Below, piece by piece: positions 44,050 through 56,374 of a stretch of DNA of 64,000 bases. Origin of the DNA: Charina bottae. Taxonomy: Eukaryota; Chordata; Lepidosauria; Squamata; Charinaidae. Numbering within the stretch: position 1 is the stretch's first letter; every line of letters begins with the position of its first letter. The notes under the pieces were generated by a model that saw only the letters and a list, made by a program, of their open reading frames with translations, was not told where the DNA came from and ran no database searches. Where the stretch lies: assembly GCA_023362775.1 (NCBI GenBank), contig JALMGJ010000002.1:55708914-55772913 (forward strand), in the 5' to 3' direction. Position numbers and translations under genes: made by a program.

Positions 44050-45285
44050 ACTGTGTTTTAATTTCCTAGCAAGTGGAATGAAGGGCTTGTAGGAATTCTA
44101 GGATGGTAGTACCAGAACTCCACGCAGCTTCTTATTAGTATGTAGCAGAGTAGAAGCGTTCCCATAAACTTGCACAAGGCTTAATCAGTTCAAAACACAA
44201 AATAAACACATTTCACACGTTAATGTAAAGTTACATAAAAAGAGTTTACAATTTTATTGTAACTCACAGTTCCTTAGTAGAAACGGTCCATGTGTGCAAG
44301 CAATTGGTTCTGACGTGACCCACATGCTTCTAATGTGGCTCACCTGGATGGAAGTATGAGCAACGTGGGAGCCATAACTGGCCCATCCTCCTTGGTAGGA
44401 GATTCGAGCAGAAAGAAGAAAAGAGAAGGGAACAGGAACAGGAAACCAGGATTCAGCCCCTCCCACACAAAGCAAGTAAGATTAGGTTACAGCAGAGGCT
44501 GCCTCCTCCTTCAAGCTTGTGTGAGACGTGCTTGGTTGAAACCCAATATCTCTAACAGGGCTAACTTAATGTTTCAATAACAAAGTAGTTATACGTGCCA
44601 AAGTCTTTGCTTTGCTTAGCATAGAATAAAGATACATTTATTGTACGGTGAAATATTGCTACAGCATTAGTTATTACTGGGATTGTGACATTAAATAGAT
44701 TTTTCAATTATTTTATCCTGGGACAGGTGAGACCATCTTAGCCTCAGCATGTCATAAAATTGTAGCTGGCAAATACAATGTTTTAAAATGATTGTGCATA
44801 TGTTAGATGTAGCCTCTGTTGCTTGAGCGTCTTCCAGAATAACACCTACTGTACTACAACGCACATAGGCATCAGATAAAAACAAAGGAAGCATGCTTTC
44901 AGCTTCAGAAGCATTGTGTTTGTTCAGCTGTAAATGTAATTGAATGATTCATTAACTAAAACTAATGCAGTTAATTTAATCATGAGCCAACCCTCATTAT
45001 TATAATGTATGAAACCATCTTGGTTGTGTCTCCAAAAGATTTGAGTTATTTTCCAAATCGCTTGCTCCGGAATCCTTTCTGTATGCTGCAGGCTTTTGTG
45101 GGGAGACCCCAATACACTGGAAACAGGTTCTTCGCAGCTGATGCTACCTGAACTTGCTTAGGTTTATTGGACCCCCATGGTGACCATTAAGATTCCTACT
45201 TATTTTAAAGTAGCATATTTTTTTCCTCCTAATAACTGACGGCAGGAAATAAATATACAGTAAATCAAGTAATAAATATACAGTA
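44050..45285. other. Unassigned stretch
   Basis: No gene or recognised repeat seen. Confidence 0.45.
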
Positions 45286-45289
45286 AATT

Positions 45290-45602
45290 AAGACGCCAGG
45301 CTTGTCGATTGGAAGATCGCAAGTTTGGAGGTTCGAATCCCTAGCCCTGCGTGTGGAGTGAGCTCCCGCACTCGCCCCAGCTCTTGCCAGCCTAGCAATT
45401 CGAAAGCATGCAAATGCAAGTAGATGAATAGGTACCACTTCGGTGGGATAGTAACAGTGTTCCACGCGCGTAATGCCGACTACATGACCATGGAAGCATC
45501 TTCGGACAGTGCTGGCTCTTCGGCTAACAAACGGAGATGAGTACCGGCCCCTAGAGTCGGACACGACTGCACAAATGTGTGGGGAGAACCTTTACCTTTT
45601 TA
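45290..45602 (+). mobile_element. Sauria SINE, 5'-truncated
   Basis: Starts inside the tRNA-derived head at AAGACGCCAGGCTTGTCG and runs through GGTTCGAATCCCTAGCC to the tail GAGTCGGACACGACTGCACA and CCTTTACCTTTTTAAA. About 20 bases of the head are missing. Confidence 0.9.
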
Positions 45603-45668
45603 AATCAACAAATAATTCAGTAGTACCAGATCTTCTGGGGTAGCCTTCTCAATCCTGATGCCCTTTGG

Positions 45669-45782
45669 CTGATCTTCCCTAACCTGATGCCCTTCATCCA
45701 GCTTGGCCAATGACTATACTCTCTGGTAATTCTGGGACTTGTAGTTCTACCTGTTTGGAAGACATCAGGTTGGTAAAAGCTG
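45669..45782. mobile_element. Degraded MITE of the 'CTTTCCCCAACC' type
   Basis: The left end GATCTTCCCTAACCTGATGC faces the right end CATCAGGTTGGTAAAAGCTG. The interior has AATTCTGGGACTTGTAGTTC. No clean TSD found. Same family as 34215-34360. Confidence 0.6.
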
Positions 45783-45789
45783 ATTTGGA

Positions 45790-47770
45790 GCAAGGACTAC
45801 AGCTCACACCTCCTGTGCTTTGTGAAAGTACAACTATATCCTAACATTAGCACAGTCTGCTAATTCTCAGACAATTCCAGGCATAACTTCCATATCACTT
45901 GTGCATCAACCATTGATGCTGCTGTGTGTAACCAAAGCAATCAGGCACCGGATCTGGTTTCCAGAACGGCCTGCAGACTTTGATATATTACATGCACAGC
46001 TAGATCTTTTTTACCTGCTTGAAGCATTGTAAAAATTCTTTTCTGCCAAAGGAACTTAAGAAAAGGACTAAACTAATCTTATCTGTGATTTAAAGTGTCT
46101 ACATAAATGACATAGTAACCTCTCTTCCAAAAGTTATTTTTATTCCTGGCATTATTCAGATTGCTTCCCAGTTTTTTTTTTAATTTGCTGTGTCCTTTTA
46201 AAATTCACACACACTATGAGGAAATAAAATCCATTTATCTCCAGGTAGCAGTCTTCTACAGTTCCTCATTTTATAGGAATGCCCATTAAATGGCTGATTA
46301 GTTCTGTGTCTTTTATAAATATTTCAAGAGCTGCAATCTTTTCCAAAGGTTTGGAGAGATTTGTGTCCAACTTCTATTATCCATAATATTTCAGTAGATT
46401 GTTTTTATGGCTGCACTTCCTATTTGCTTGCATGCATCTGGATTTGCTAAGATTTGCAAGCTATTTTAATGGCGTTTCATTGATATTGTATGTATTTGGA
46501 GGAGATAGTTCATTGTACATAATTATGTCAGGATGTTTATGTTCTTCTTTTATCCTTCCTCCAGTATTTTTTGTTATTCACTGCAAAAGTTGTCTGTTTA
46601 TGTCAAAACATGCCAATTCCTTGAATCTCTATGGCTATTTTGTTTTAAAATGCAATTATAATAAATATGTACACTATTCTCATGAAAATAATTTAGGACA
46701 TCTTCAAATACAATTGAGAGAATATCATTATGATAACCGTTAGATTAAATAACAGACACTTAAAGTCTTTTGAAGCTCAGCTGCTTGAGGCAGAAATACT
46801 GAGAAAAATTGTATCAGCATCCCTGACCCTGACCAGAGAGGGCTAAACTGAATCCGGTAGTACGGATCAAGTTCTGTCTTTCCCAAGATAATTGCAGGTC
46901 TTGGAGTATCACTCTAACATGTGAGATCAGCTCATTTGTGGTTTGGGATAGAAATTTCTGTATCATTAAGAGACAATCTGAGTTGAGACAATAGATTTAA
47001 GACTGAGATTTAACACTGGGAACATACTTCTTATAAAATGGATGTAGAGAATTAACTTAAGTGAATATAAATACTTATTTTTGATTAAGATTGGATGATA
47101 GATTACACCTCACGTCTGTAGGAGTATCTGAAAATGTGATTGGATCTTTAAAAGAGTTTGGGGTTGGTCCCACCAGTGATTCTGTCAATTCTTTGGTTAG
47201 TCCCTGGAATACAGAACCGACTAGGACAGTTAGCCCAACTGTTTCTAAGCATCCTCTCTGATTTGCTTCAGAAATGGCACTTTGTGATATGTATGAATTG
47301 AGGGAGCTGAAGTGGCAAAAGAGTACAGGTGGAAGAAGATTTAACTTGAATCCAATAAATCACAACATAAAGTCAGTTTGAAGACTTATACTGTGGTGAT
47401 ATGTGCAGCAAAAAGGCCATTTTTCTTTGTATGTATTATACCTGAAACCTCATAGATTTTTGAGTTGTTTGGCTGGGGGGAATGGGGGCACACTGCCTTT
47501 TTTTCCTTCTCAAGCTTAATTAAAAAACAGAGGTGCTTTTTAATGCTTTTAATCAGTTGTTTGTTGATTTAAAAAAATCTCTCAAATCTGGGCCAGTTTG
47601 AAGGCCACCACTGATGCAGAATCAATTATGGGACTGTCTGAAAACTTCTGGCAATACCCAACGTTACAGACAGGCTGTTTGCCCTCTTGGCTCTTATCAG
47701 ACTTAGACTGCAACTGTTAGCCAGAAGGTTATTAGAGACAACTTGGTTAACATCAGAATTGCCTCAGCGA
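45790..47770. other. Unassigned AT-rich stretch
   Basis: No gene recognised. The frame at 46399-46743 is the longest here (114 codons) but has no family features. Confidence 0.45.
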
Positions 47771-47774
47771 GGAA

Positions 47775-48290
47775 GAACAGAACACCACCTTGTTTTTCCA
47801 CCTACGCAATCTTTCCTATGCCATTGGCTGCCACACCCCAAAGCCTAACAGAACCGATCTCATGGTTACCAGTTGGACAGGTGTTATTTCTTTAATGGCT
47901 CCTCCTTTTTTTCCCCTCCAAATGTATCTTATGTGGCTGTGGCGAAAGAGTTCAATTTTGGCTTCATCAACCCAAAGCCCTCTGGTCCAAAATGTTTCAG
48001 ACTTATCAAGGTTTTCTTTTGCATATTAAACAAGATGGTTTTGTGGTGAGGTCAGAGTAAAGGGTTCCTTCTGACAAGTTTCTCATGCCGATCATTGTTG
48101 TATAAGCAATGCTGAATGGACCTGTGGACCATTCCAGGATCAGCTAAAATACTGTACTTTCAACAGGTCATTGCAGTGATTCATAAGTTTTGCAGATCTG
48201 ACAAGTTTGAGTGCAGTTCTAGCTGAAACATTTCTTGGTCTCTTAGATCTTACCTTGATTTCAGCAGTTCCATCCAACATCCTTTCCTTA
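47775..48290 (-). pseudogene. Tc1-like transposase relic
   Basis: On the minus strand the reading shifts between frames but keeps Tc1 landmarks. An N-terminal RPRNVSARTALKLVR segment is near 48250. GLWVDEAKIELFRHSHIRY follows near 47980, with the first catalytic aspartate of the DD34E-type site in VDE. Then come YIWRGKKG and SVRLWGVAANGIGKIA near 47830. Several stops and frameshifts make it inactive. Terminal inverted repeats were not located. Confidence 0.7.
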
Positions 48291-48715
48291 ACAATATTTC
48301 TTAGAGTTATAAATTGCTAGCTGGAAGCATATAGATTCTTTTATATCCTCTATTGCTTTGTAAGAATGGTTTTTTTCTTATTTTCAAAGGCTCAGAGGAG
48401 TCCATGGTTGTTGAAAGCACAGATCAACAGTCACAATCTAAGAAGTTACAAGAGGCTGAGTATTTGTTCACCTGTGAATTTGTCTTCCTCTAACTCTTTA
48501 TACAGTAGATCTCATATTTAACTCTATGCTATGCAGAGGTTGTGACACCTTCTGTTCACTTAGGGATTCATTGAATCATACAATTTGAGTAGGACTGACT
48601 AAATTTTTGCATGCAAGTGTAGTTTAATTACAGTGTTTCTTTCATCCTCTTCCCCTGTAGTTTGATGAGGCAACCTTGTGGAAAAAGTAATTTTCTTTTG
48701 ATGCCAGTTTTCTGC

Positions 48716-48716
48716 C

Positions 48717-48785
<69 letters not shown>
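48716..48785. repeat. (GAAA)n microsatellite
   Basis: About seventeen AAAG units. It abuts the tail of a minus-strand LINE relic, which may have seeded it. Confidence 0.96.
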
Positions 48786-48788
<3 letters not shown>

Positions 48789-49440
48789 TTATTTATCAAA
48801 TTAATACCTACTGCAATCAACCAAACTCTTGGTGGTTTACATTATTTTAATGAACAATTAATCTTAAAAGTTATGCTAAACTAAAATAAATAATCACTTC
48901 TCAGCCCTTTGGCTAAGATCATGTGTAATAAATAATATCAGTCAATCATGGGCATCTTATCACTCACCCAAGTCCTCAAAACAATTTGGTTTTTTAATAA
49001 TATCTGGAAGACTTGTAATGTGGAGGGCCAACGCAATTTCTAAAGAAAGGCTATTCTGAAGGGTAGGTGCTGCTACTCAAAAGCAGCACCCCCAAGCCTC
49101 AGTGCAGAAATGGAGGATCACCAGCTGTTTCTCCTGGGATGCACAGACAAGGCAGGTCAATTCCGGTGGGAGAAGGCAGACCTGCAGTTGCTTCCATGCC
49201 AAGCCATAAAGAACTTAGACTATATGTGATCATCAGTGCTTTGAATTGCACCCAGAAGATAATAGGAAGCCAGTGCAGAGCTTAAAGCACAGGTTTAATG
49301 TGATGAGCACCAACCAAAGGGATGAGTCCCAGAACAATAGCTGGCCCAAACGCTCAGGTAGGGATGCCACTGGGCAGCAGGGTGGCCAGTTCACCAGCAG
49401 GATTCCCAACTTGGTTCAACTTAACATATAGGCTACCTCA
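48786..49440 (-). mobile_element. Old L2/CR1-like LINE 3' region
   Basis: The plus strand shows the tail block TTTATTTATCAAATTAATAC and CTTGGTGGTTTACATTATTT. Further on are segments equivalent to the L2 3' end at 17.8 kb (GCTTTGAATTGCACCCAGAA against ACCTTGAATTGTACCCGGAA; GAAGCCAGTGCAG). It is strongly diverged, and a U2 snRNA fragment lies within it. Confidence 0.65.
48893..48935 (+). ncRNA. U2 snRNA 5'-end fragment (pseudogene)
   Basis: ATCACTTCTCAGCCCTTTGG followed by CTAAGATCATGTGTAAT matches the first ~37 nt of U2 snRNA (ATCGCTTCTCGGCC-TTTTGGCTAAGATCAAGTGTAGT) with about five differences. The rest of U2, including the Sm site, is missing. It has no visible snRNA promoter and sits in LINE-derived sequence, so it is a non-functional insertion, not a gene. 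Confidence 0.8.
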
Positions 49441-49444
49441 TGAG

Positions 49445-50410
49445 CAGAGTTCCTGGACAGAAGTAAGGTGTCTTTCATGATCAGTTGCTATCCGTTTGCT
49501 CTGGCTCTGCCACTGAGGCTCATGAAGGACACAAAACCTGAGAGAGCAGGTTTCTAAGAAGGTGACTTCTCTATCTTTGCTCAACCAGGTGTTGGTAATA
49601 GATGCCACATCTGTAAGTAGATAACGCTGATCTCGATAGGTCAGTTGGCCTAGTAATTATTGTAAACTGCTGAGAGACCTGAGTAATAAGTAGTCAAATG
49701 TAATGAATAAATAAGAATGAGAATGAATAATGAATAATGAGGACATTTTAATTAGTACAACTTTACTAGTTGCCTTCATGCATGCATGCATGCATGCATG
49801 CATTTACATCACACCTGGTTCTAGGTGGCTTAAAATCTCTACATTTTGGAATTGTTGTAAGGGAACTGGCTCTGAGCCATCTGAGGTTTTGGAAAGTGGA
49901 GATAAAAAAATGTGGGGCATTATTTTTCATGGCAACTGTTCTTGTCATTCTCTGCTACAGCATATTGATCAACGGTGATAGGCGCCACTGCCCTTAGTGC
50001 AGGCTTTATAGCTTTAACTTTCTGAGCAAGGCCATAAATACATACATTTCATTATGCTTGTGCCATTATTTGCTCATCATCCACCTCACTGAGATTATCA
50101 TAAGTCTTTGGTAGAATCCATTAGGTTTTCAGCTTGTGGCTCACATTATTACAAAGCATACTGTGACAGGGTCATAAATGTCTTGGATTGAGATGCAGCT
50201 ATTAGTCAGTATTGGTCATTTTCTTTCCATTGACATAATGGCAAAACTCATCTTGGTGATTGTGGGAATGGATAACCTTCTCTCCTCATCACTTAGAAAT
50301 CCCTCTTCTATGGGGCAGGTTAAAATAACATTTGGCTTTGCAAGTGCAAGAAAACTGTTTTCCTGATAGAAGGTCTGATGGATATTTCATTTGCTCTTTC
50401 AAACAGACAA
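49445..50410. other. Unassigned stretch with (CATG)n
   Basis: Contains (CATG)n at about 49777-49804. At 49650-49715 there is a likely LINE tail on the plus strand (TTGTAAACTGCTGAGAGACC then GAATAAATAAG). Otherwise nothing recognised. Confidence 0.45.
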
Positions 50411-50422
50411 ACAATTTAGGTT

Positions 50423-51076
50423 TTGTTGTTTATTCGTTCAATCGCTTCCGACTCTTCATGACTTCATGGACCAGCCCACGCCAGAGCTTCCTGTCGGCCG
50501 TCACCATCCCCAGCTCCCCCATGGTTGAGTCTGTCACCTCCAGAATATCATCCATCCATCTTGCCCTTGGTCGGCCCCTCTTCCTTTTGCCTTCCACTTT
50601 CCCTAGCATCAGCTTCTTCTCCAGGGTATCCTGTCTTCTCATTATGTGGCCAAAGTACTTCAGTTTTGCCTTTAATATCATTCCCTCAAGTGAGCAGTCT
50701 GGCTTTATTTCCTGGAGTATGGACTGGTTTGATCTTCTTGCAGTCCAAGGCACTCTCAGAAGTTTCCTCCAACACCACAGTTCAAAAGCATCTATCTTCC
50801 TTCGCTCAGCCTTCCTTATGGTCCAGCTCTCACAGCCATAGGTTACTACGGGGAATACCATTGCTTTAACTATGCGGACCTTTGTTGTCAGTGTGATGTC
50901 TCTGCTCTTAACTATTTTATCAAGATTTGCCATTGCTCTCCTCCCAAGAAGTAGACGTCTTCTGATTTCCTGGCTGCAGTCAGCATCTGCAGTAATCTTT
51001 GCGCCTAGAAATACAAAGTCTGTCACTCCCTCCACTTTTTCTCTCTCTATTTGCCAGTTATCAATCAAGCTGGTTA
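50423..51076 (-). pseudogene. BovB 3' end, 5'-truncated, with TSD
   Basis: The minus strand encodes the C-terminal ~215 residues of BovB, almost identical to the full-length copy (for example GCESWTIRKAERRKIDAFEL and KLMLGKVEGKRKRGRP). It is flanked by AATTTAGGTT at 50413-50422 and 51077-51086. It starts downstream of the RT catalytic site, so it cannot act alone. The close match to the 21.3-kb element suggests the same recently active subfamily. Confidence 0.94.
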
Positions 51077-51089
51077 AATTTAGGTTAAA

Positions 51090-51685
51090 TAACCACAAAT
51101 ATTTTAAATTGAACTTTGGGCTGACAGACTTCCACTGTGGCAGCGTTCGTACAGCAGGACTCAGAGGGAAATCATCTCCAAGTAAAGAGCACAAAGAATT
51201 AGGTAGAAAAATCACAAACATACCACACATACACACACAAATTAGCAAGGATAATTTTACATTCATTCATATTGATAAAAATTGTGTTTTCTAATATTTT
51301 GTCCAAAGTATTTTCTTCCATCAACTGATTTTTTAAGGAGGGCTATTAGAAAGTGTGCAGCATTTTTCCATATGCAGCAGGCTGCAAATAAGCAATCAAA
51401 ACTGGCAACTAATATCCTAAAGCTAGGTGATATACTAAATAATGTCATCACATTTATTCTTACTGCCTTTTCTGACTGATCAGTTCTAGCTTTGAATAGT
51501 GCATCAGTAAATGTCCAGCTTTATTTTTGTGTTTTAGAACCAGAAGTAACAGAAGATTATTGGTTTCCATAAATGTCTTTGTATTGTTCCCTTTTGCTAC
51601 AGATTTATATGATATCAAATAGATTTCTTTGTACTGTAGCTGAGACCCTAGCCTGCAAATTTTGGTTTCTAGGTGGCATTTTTTG
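51090..51685. other. Unassigned stretch
   Basis: No gene or recognised repeat seen. Confidence 0.45.
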
Positions 51686-51689
51686 CAGA

Positions 51690-51753
51690 CCTAGTTGTGA
51701 TATACACCCAGAGTCCCCCTTTTGGGGGGAGATGGGTGGTGATAGATGTTGGA

Positions 51754-51784
<31 letters not shown>

Positions 51785-51786
51785 AA
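51690..51786 (+). mobile_element. L2 3' terminal fragment with (AAAT)n tail
   Basis: Contains CACCCAGAGTCCCCCTTTTG and GGGAGATGGGTGGTGATAGA, then (AAAT)n at 51753-51786. It is a very short L2 3' end in plus orientation. Confidence 0.85.
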
Positions 51787-51789
51787 AAT

Positions 51790-52298
51790 ATACAGACAGA
51801 CATTTTTATTGCCCCCCCCCACATCCAATTATATGCTTTCAGGTGTCTCTGTTTTGTGCTTTTCCAACATGGTGGAGTTGGATAGTTGTTTTTGTAAGGT
51901 GGCAGAAATAATGCAAGGGCCACCTGAACTTTTTGCAATTGGATCCTCAGCTCTGAAAATAAACAGACATGCTTTGTGTCAATCGGGGGGGGTGGTGAAT
52001 TATTCCTGATTTTGGAAAAATTTACTCTGCCCTCCCATCATCTTGAATAAGAAAAAAATGTCAGAATTATGCAGCACTCTTGTTTTGAAGGTGAAATTTG
52101 AAAGACATAAACAGTTGGAATAGAGTATCTTGTGAATGAATGGGAAAGGGAAGGGATGAGAAAAGAGAGGGGTGGAAAGTTAAAGTTGGATAAATACAAG
52201 AAGTAAAGGAGAATTATAAAATAATCTGTTGATCAGGACGAGTATTGTCACACACAGAATCCCTCAGAAAGAAAGCCTGGGTGACAATAAGGTGTGAA
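51790..52298. other. Unassigned stretch
   Basis: No gene or recognised repeat seen. Confidence 0.45.
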
Positions 52299-52301
52299 TA
52301 C

Positions 52302-52910
52302 TGTGACAGAAAATCTGCATTTGTCTTTTTCTCTCTACCTTTTATAATGTATGAGGTGACCAATCATATGGGGCCACTATCTTAGTCGTTCGAGGTAGTC
52401 CAAACAAGAAGCACTACCAGGAGTATCAGCACTGTCTTTATTGTAAGGTTACATTAAACAGAATCTTGCAAGACTGAAAGTTTTTCTCCCTTCCTCTCTT
52501 TTTAGTCTCCAGAATACTAGGGAAGGTCCCTTCTGAAACGCTTCCCATGCTTTCCCCTCACCTGTGGACTGAGCTGCCTCTTATCAGACCGTTGCCTAGG
52601 CTGCGGGTCTTCCTTCTGTCTCCCAAGGTCATTCCCACATTTCATCACATACTGTGATTTGAGGGCTGACCTGCTGATCCTTACATCTAGTACCTTCTTT
52701 CCTCCTTCTCTCCCCACTAAGATGTTCTGTGTGCAAGCAAGTACCAACATGTATTGTTTTGTTAAATTGATGTCACTGAGTTCCAGAGTTATCCACAACT
52801 GCTTGCCCTCCACACCCCATTTCATCATGCATGACTCTGTACATATTGGATGTGTAGCTCCATGTAGGATTTTAAATGAGACACAAGGTAAATCAGAGAC
52901 ACCTGTCACA
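52302..52910 (-). mobile_element. LTR of an old endogenous retrovirus, 609 bp
   Basis: Bounded by TGTGACAG and CTGTCACA (TG...CA ends). On the minus strand a polyadenylation signal AATAAA lies at about 52436-52441. The segment near 52451 resembles the solo LTR at 13518-13773. Degraded pol sequence lies immediately upstream in the same (minus) orientation, so this is best read as the 3' LTR. The 392-base open frame inside it (52517-52909) has no family features. Confidence 0.55.
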
Positions 52911-52932
52911 AATCAATCAATCAATCAATCAA
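52911..52932. repeat. (AATC)n microsatellite
   Basis: Five to six AATC units directly beside the LTR edge. Confidence 0.9.
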
Positions 52933-53029
52933 TGTTCAGGGAGATATAACCAACGTCCCATTCCAAACCAAGATCAGTTTTCATGCTGAGCTGGATCAGT
53001 CTTAGCAGTCTTCACTTGTGAAGTCATGT

Positions 53030-54960
53030 AGTTAGTCTCTGTTGTAGGGTGGCCCACTTTATTCTATATTCTTGTTTACCCCTAGAGATGAGCCAAAACT
53101 GCATCTACTCTTCTTGGATATCACTGGTCCAGATTACATAATATGGAACTCCTAAAACTTTGCCCAGTTAGAAGCAGCAGATAGCCCTCCTTGGTGACCT
53201 CAAAAAAGAAAAGCAAAGCAAAACAGGGGCTTAGATTGGAGATCTTCAGGAATAGTCAGGTTGCAGAATAAACTAGGAAGTTGAAAAATATCCCAAAAGG
53301 AGGCAGTGACAAACTGCCTCGGTATTGTTGCCAAGAAAATGGCATGAACATATCCAAGTATTTACCAAGAGCCAAACTTAACTCAAGAGTTACCTCTTTA
53401 AAATTTGGATGGGGTTTAGAATCTGCCATAAAACTCCAACTCACTTCCTAAATTTGGAATGCTCTAAATTTGGACCATCTTCAGTTTTGTCATGGATGAT
53501 CAACACTATCAGCCACAATTAAGCAGACAACTTGTGCAGTTAGTTCAGAAGCAATTCATTTGCTCTGGGGATCAATGGCATTAGGAAATTTAGACTGTGA
53601 ATGGTGAAATAAGAACAAGGAATGTCTTATGAGCTGCCATATGAATATACCTCTAAATGATCAGTGGATATGATAACTAAAACAAGATAGATACTGTTAT
53701 CATAAGCAAGAGCTTTCTACTAACAAAATGGGGTTCACATTTGTATTAAAGAAGTTGGAAGAAATGCATTTAATCATTTTGGCAAGCATGGACCACATTG
53801 ATTTTAGACTGCACATGTAATGAAAATAGCCTCTTGTTTCTTGAGTCTGGAAAAATTCACAACCAAAGGTAGAAGGATACTTTTATCAGAATTGACTTCA
53901 ATTTTTGCTAATCAATTAATGTCAACATCTGAACTTTATATGAGGCCATATTCTTGTAGGGTCTTCTAATCTCAATATGTAACCAAACATTGTGAAGCTT
54001 TTAATGTGATCTTCTCTAGAACTTGGTTTTTTAAACAATTATTATTGGATTTGCCTTTTGTGAGGCCTTTGTTCAGGGCCTCCCTTAATAACAAAGGCAC
54101 ACTATGCTGAAGGATGGCTTATCCAAAATCTCAAAGCCAGCACTCCTGTTGAAGACAATAGAATTCTTCCAGAGTCACCAGTCTTGCTGTGACACCTGGG
54201 AAGCCCACTTTCCAATCTGATTGAACACATATTTGGAAGGGAAGGTCACAGAAAGTTCATTTTGACAGAAGTGCTCTTCCCCTGTTCTTAATGGGGCTCC
54301 CTGTTGCAAGAGTCCACAGTGGCAAAGAACATAAAGAGGCTGATTTGTCAAAGGGGTTGTTTTAAAAGTCCTTCAACTGATTATTCATCTAAAACCATGG
54401 CGAGAATGGCTGTCCAAATTTGTCTCTGAGTGGTGCTGATACTAGAAACAGTCTCATACTTATTTACCATGAGAATTAAGAAGCTGCTCAACTTTCTTCA
54501 TATGCAAGATATGCTGCTGTGTTTTATTGCCCTGATAGATTCCTTTTATATAGAATAGATTGAAGGTAGGTCATTCTTTCTCAGGACGGTCCATAATTAA
54601 GATGGGAAGAATGGGGCTAGGTTTTAGGTAATCAGTGGGTGGGCAAAACACCACTTGCTTGGAAGCCAGATAATTTCTCAATTTGAGGGTAGTAGTGGCA
54701 ATACTTAGTATATTCAACAATTTGATGGAAGCTCATGATGGAAAATGGTCCTATCTCTATTTACAAGACTTGCAATCCAAGAACACCTTGACAAACTGGT
54801 GATAACTTCCTAGACTACCATATTGTGTTGGGTCAGTGCTGAGTCTCTGCTGCTGAAGGAAGGCTTGAGTTGAACAACTTCCATTCTGCCCAGCAGTATG
54901 TGTGTATACTGAAATGTTGTTGCATCCTATGGAAGGGGTAATCTTATGTGCCATTTCAAG
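53030..54960 (-). pseudogene. Degraded retroviral pol (RNase H to dUTPase-like tail)
   Basis: On the minus strand, in shifting frames, the order resembles endogenous-retrovirus pol. Near 54750-54950 there is an RNase H-like block (LEMAHKITPSIGCNNISVYT). Integrase-like texture follows between about 54500 and 53400. Near 53050-53130 there is a block with IQEE and GKQEYRIKW, similar to the dUTPase-like C-terminus of some gamma-type ERV pol proteins. Stops and frameshifts are frequent and no segment is functional. No gag or env was recognised, and the 5' LTR was not found. The assignment depends on weak, dispersed similarity plus the adjacent LTR. Confidence 0.42.
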
Positions 54961-54964
54961 ACGA

Positions 54965-56365
54965 CTTACTGATGGATGTTCATCTCTAGAAATGCATGCC
55001 TCCTCTTCATGCTTGTTCCATGAGTTATAGAAGTATACTTAGTAAAAGTGGGGTATTAAAATGTTAAACAGTGATTCACTCCACCTTTTCTTTATCCTTC
55101 ATAGGAAACAAAGTGATTCTGATAACAGTCCCAAGTAAAGATATTGATCATGAAGTGATTGTGTGACTTTTATACCTCCAAGAATGATTCTGTAAATCAT
55201 CTTTTTGAATGAAAAAAATCATCATTGCTATCATCATCGCCATCATCATATCATCATCATCTCTACCATTACTCTTACTACTATTTTCTGCTCTGCTTCC
55301 CAGAAGAAGGTATCATGTACGTAGGCAATAAAATCCTGACACTAAAATATTGCCTCTTACAATAATGAATCTTAAATTTTGTAGACTGGACTGATGGGTT
55401 GATTTTGGGTGCACAAAAAGATGAAGGAATAAGTTGTCTACCCCTTGGGTTTTCAACTCAGAAATAACTGAGTTTTGTTATACAAATCCACAATATTTCT
55501 GTTCTTAGGGACTTCTTTAAAATGTGTATTTCCTTTCACTTCACAATATACGTAAATTGCTATTCAAAATACACAGGCACAATTTAAAAGTCTGCATCAC
55601 GGGTCTTCTCATCAAAATTAAGTTTCTTTTGCTAAGATATATGGGGATTGTGGATTGCAGAGAAAATGTAAGGACAATCTGACTTAATCTTTTGTCATGC
55701 CAGCTGCAAAGAATTTAAATGTAATCACATTTGTAGACAAGGAGAAGAAAGGAGGAAATACATACACTGTTACTATCTCTGATTGTCACCCTTTTTGTGT
55801 GACTATGTCTTTTCCTAATTAGTTTGTTTTCCACAGGGATCTGCCACACAAGAACTCTATTGAAATCAAAGTAAGTGAAGGAGCTTAAATTGCCGATCGC
55901 TTCCTTTTGTGTGGCTCCCAGGCATTTGAGCAATTTTGCTAACAAAAATCTGGTAACCTCTTTCTAAAGGCCACTGAAGATCAGATTAATTTACATGTTT
56001 TCAGTTTATAACCCTAATTAATTCTCCAGCCAGTAGCCCCTAGGCAGTTTGTGATTTCTAATCTGTGATAGCTTGTGTTTTAATTTAAAGAGGGCTGGTA
56101 GCATTTGGTGGAGCAAGTTCTCCTTTTGGGGACTCTTCCATTTCACAATGCAGGAAGGTGACGGCATGGTGATTTCAAACTTTGTAGTGATAAAAATAAA
56201 CACACTACAGATATCTTTGCATTTTTCTCATTAACAGGTATGTTTCTGCAAGTTTAATGGGAGTTACTCCCATGAACATTGCACACTTAGACATGGGTGA
56301 CTAGAAGACTTGATAAGGTATGGGGGCTTCATCATCCCCATACCTATCATTTAGCTCCTCGCCTA
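54965..56365. other. Unassigned stretch with (ATC)n
   Basis: Contains an imperfect ATC trinucleotide tract at about 55219-55262. Otherwise no gene or recognised repeat was seen; part could be further ERV sequence too degraded to read. Confidence 0.4.
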
Positions 56366-56374
56366 AACAATGTA

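Noticed and set aside
52517..52909. 130-codon minus-strand frame
   Set aside because: It lies inside the LTR with no conserved features.
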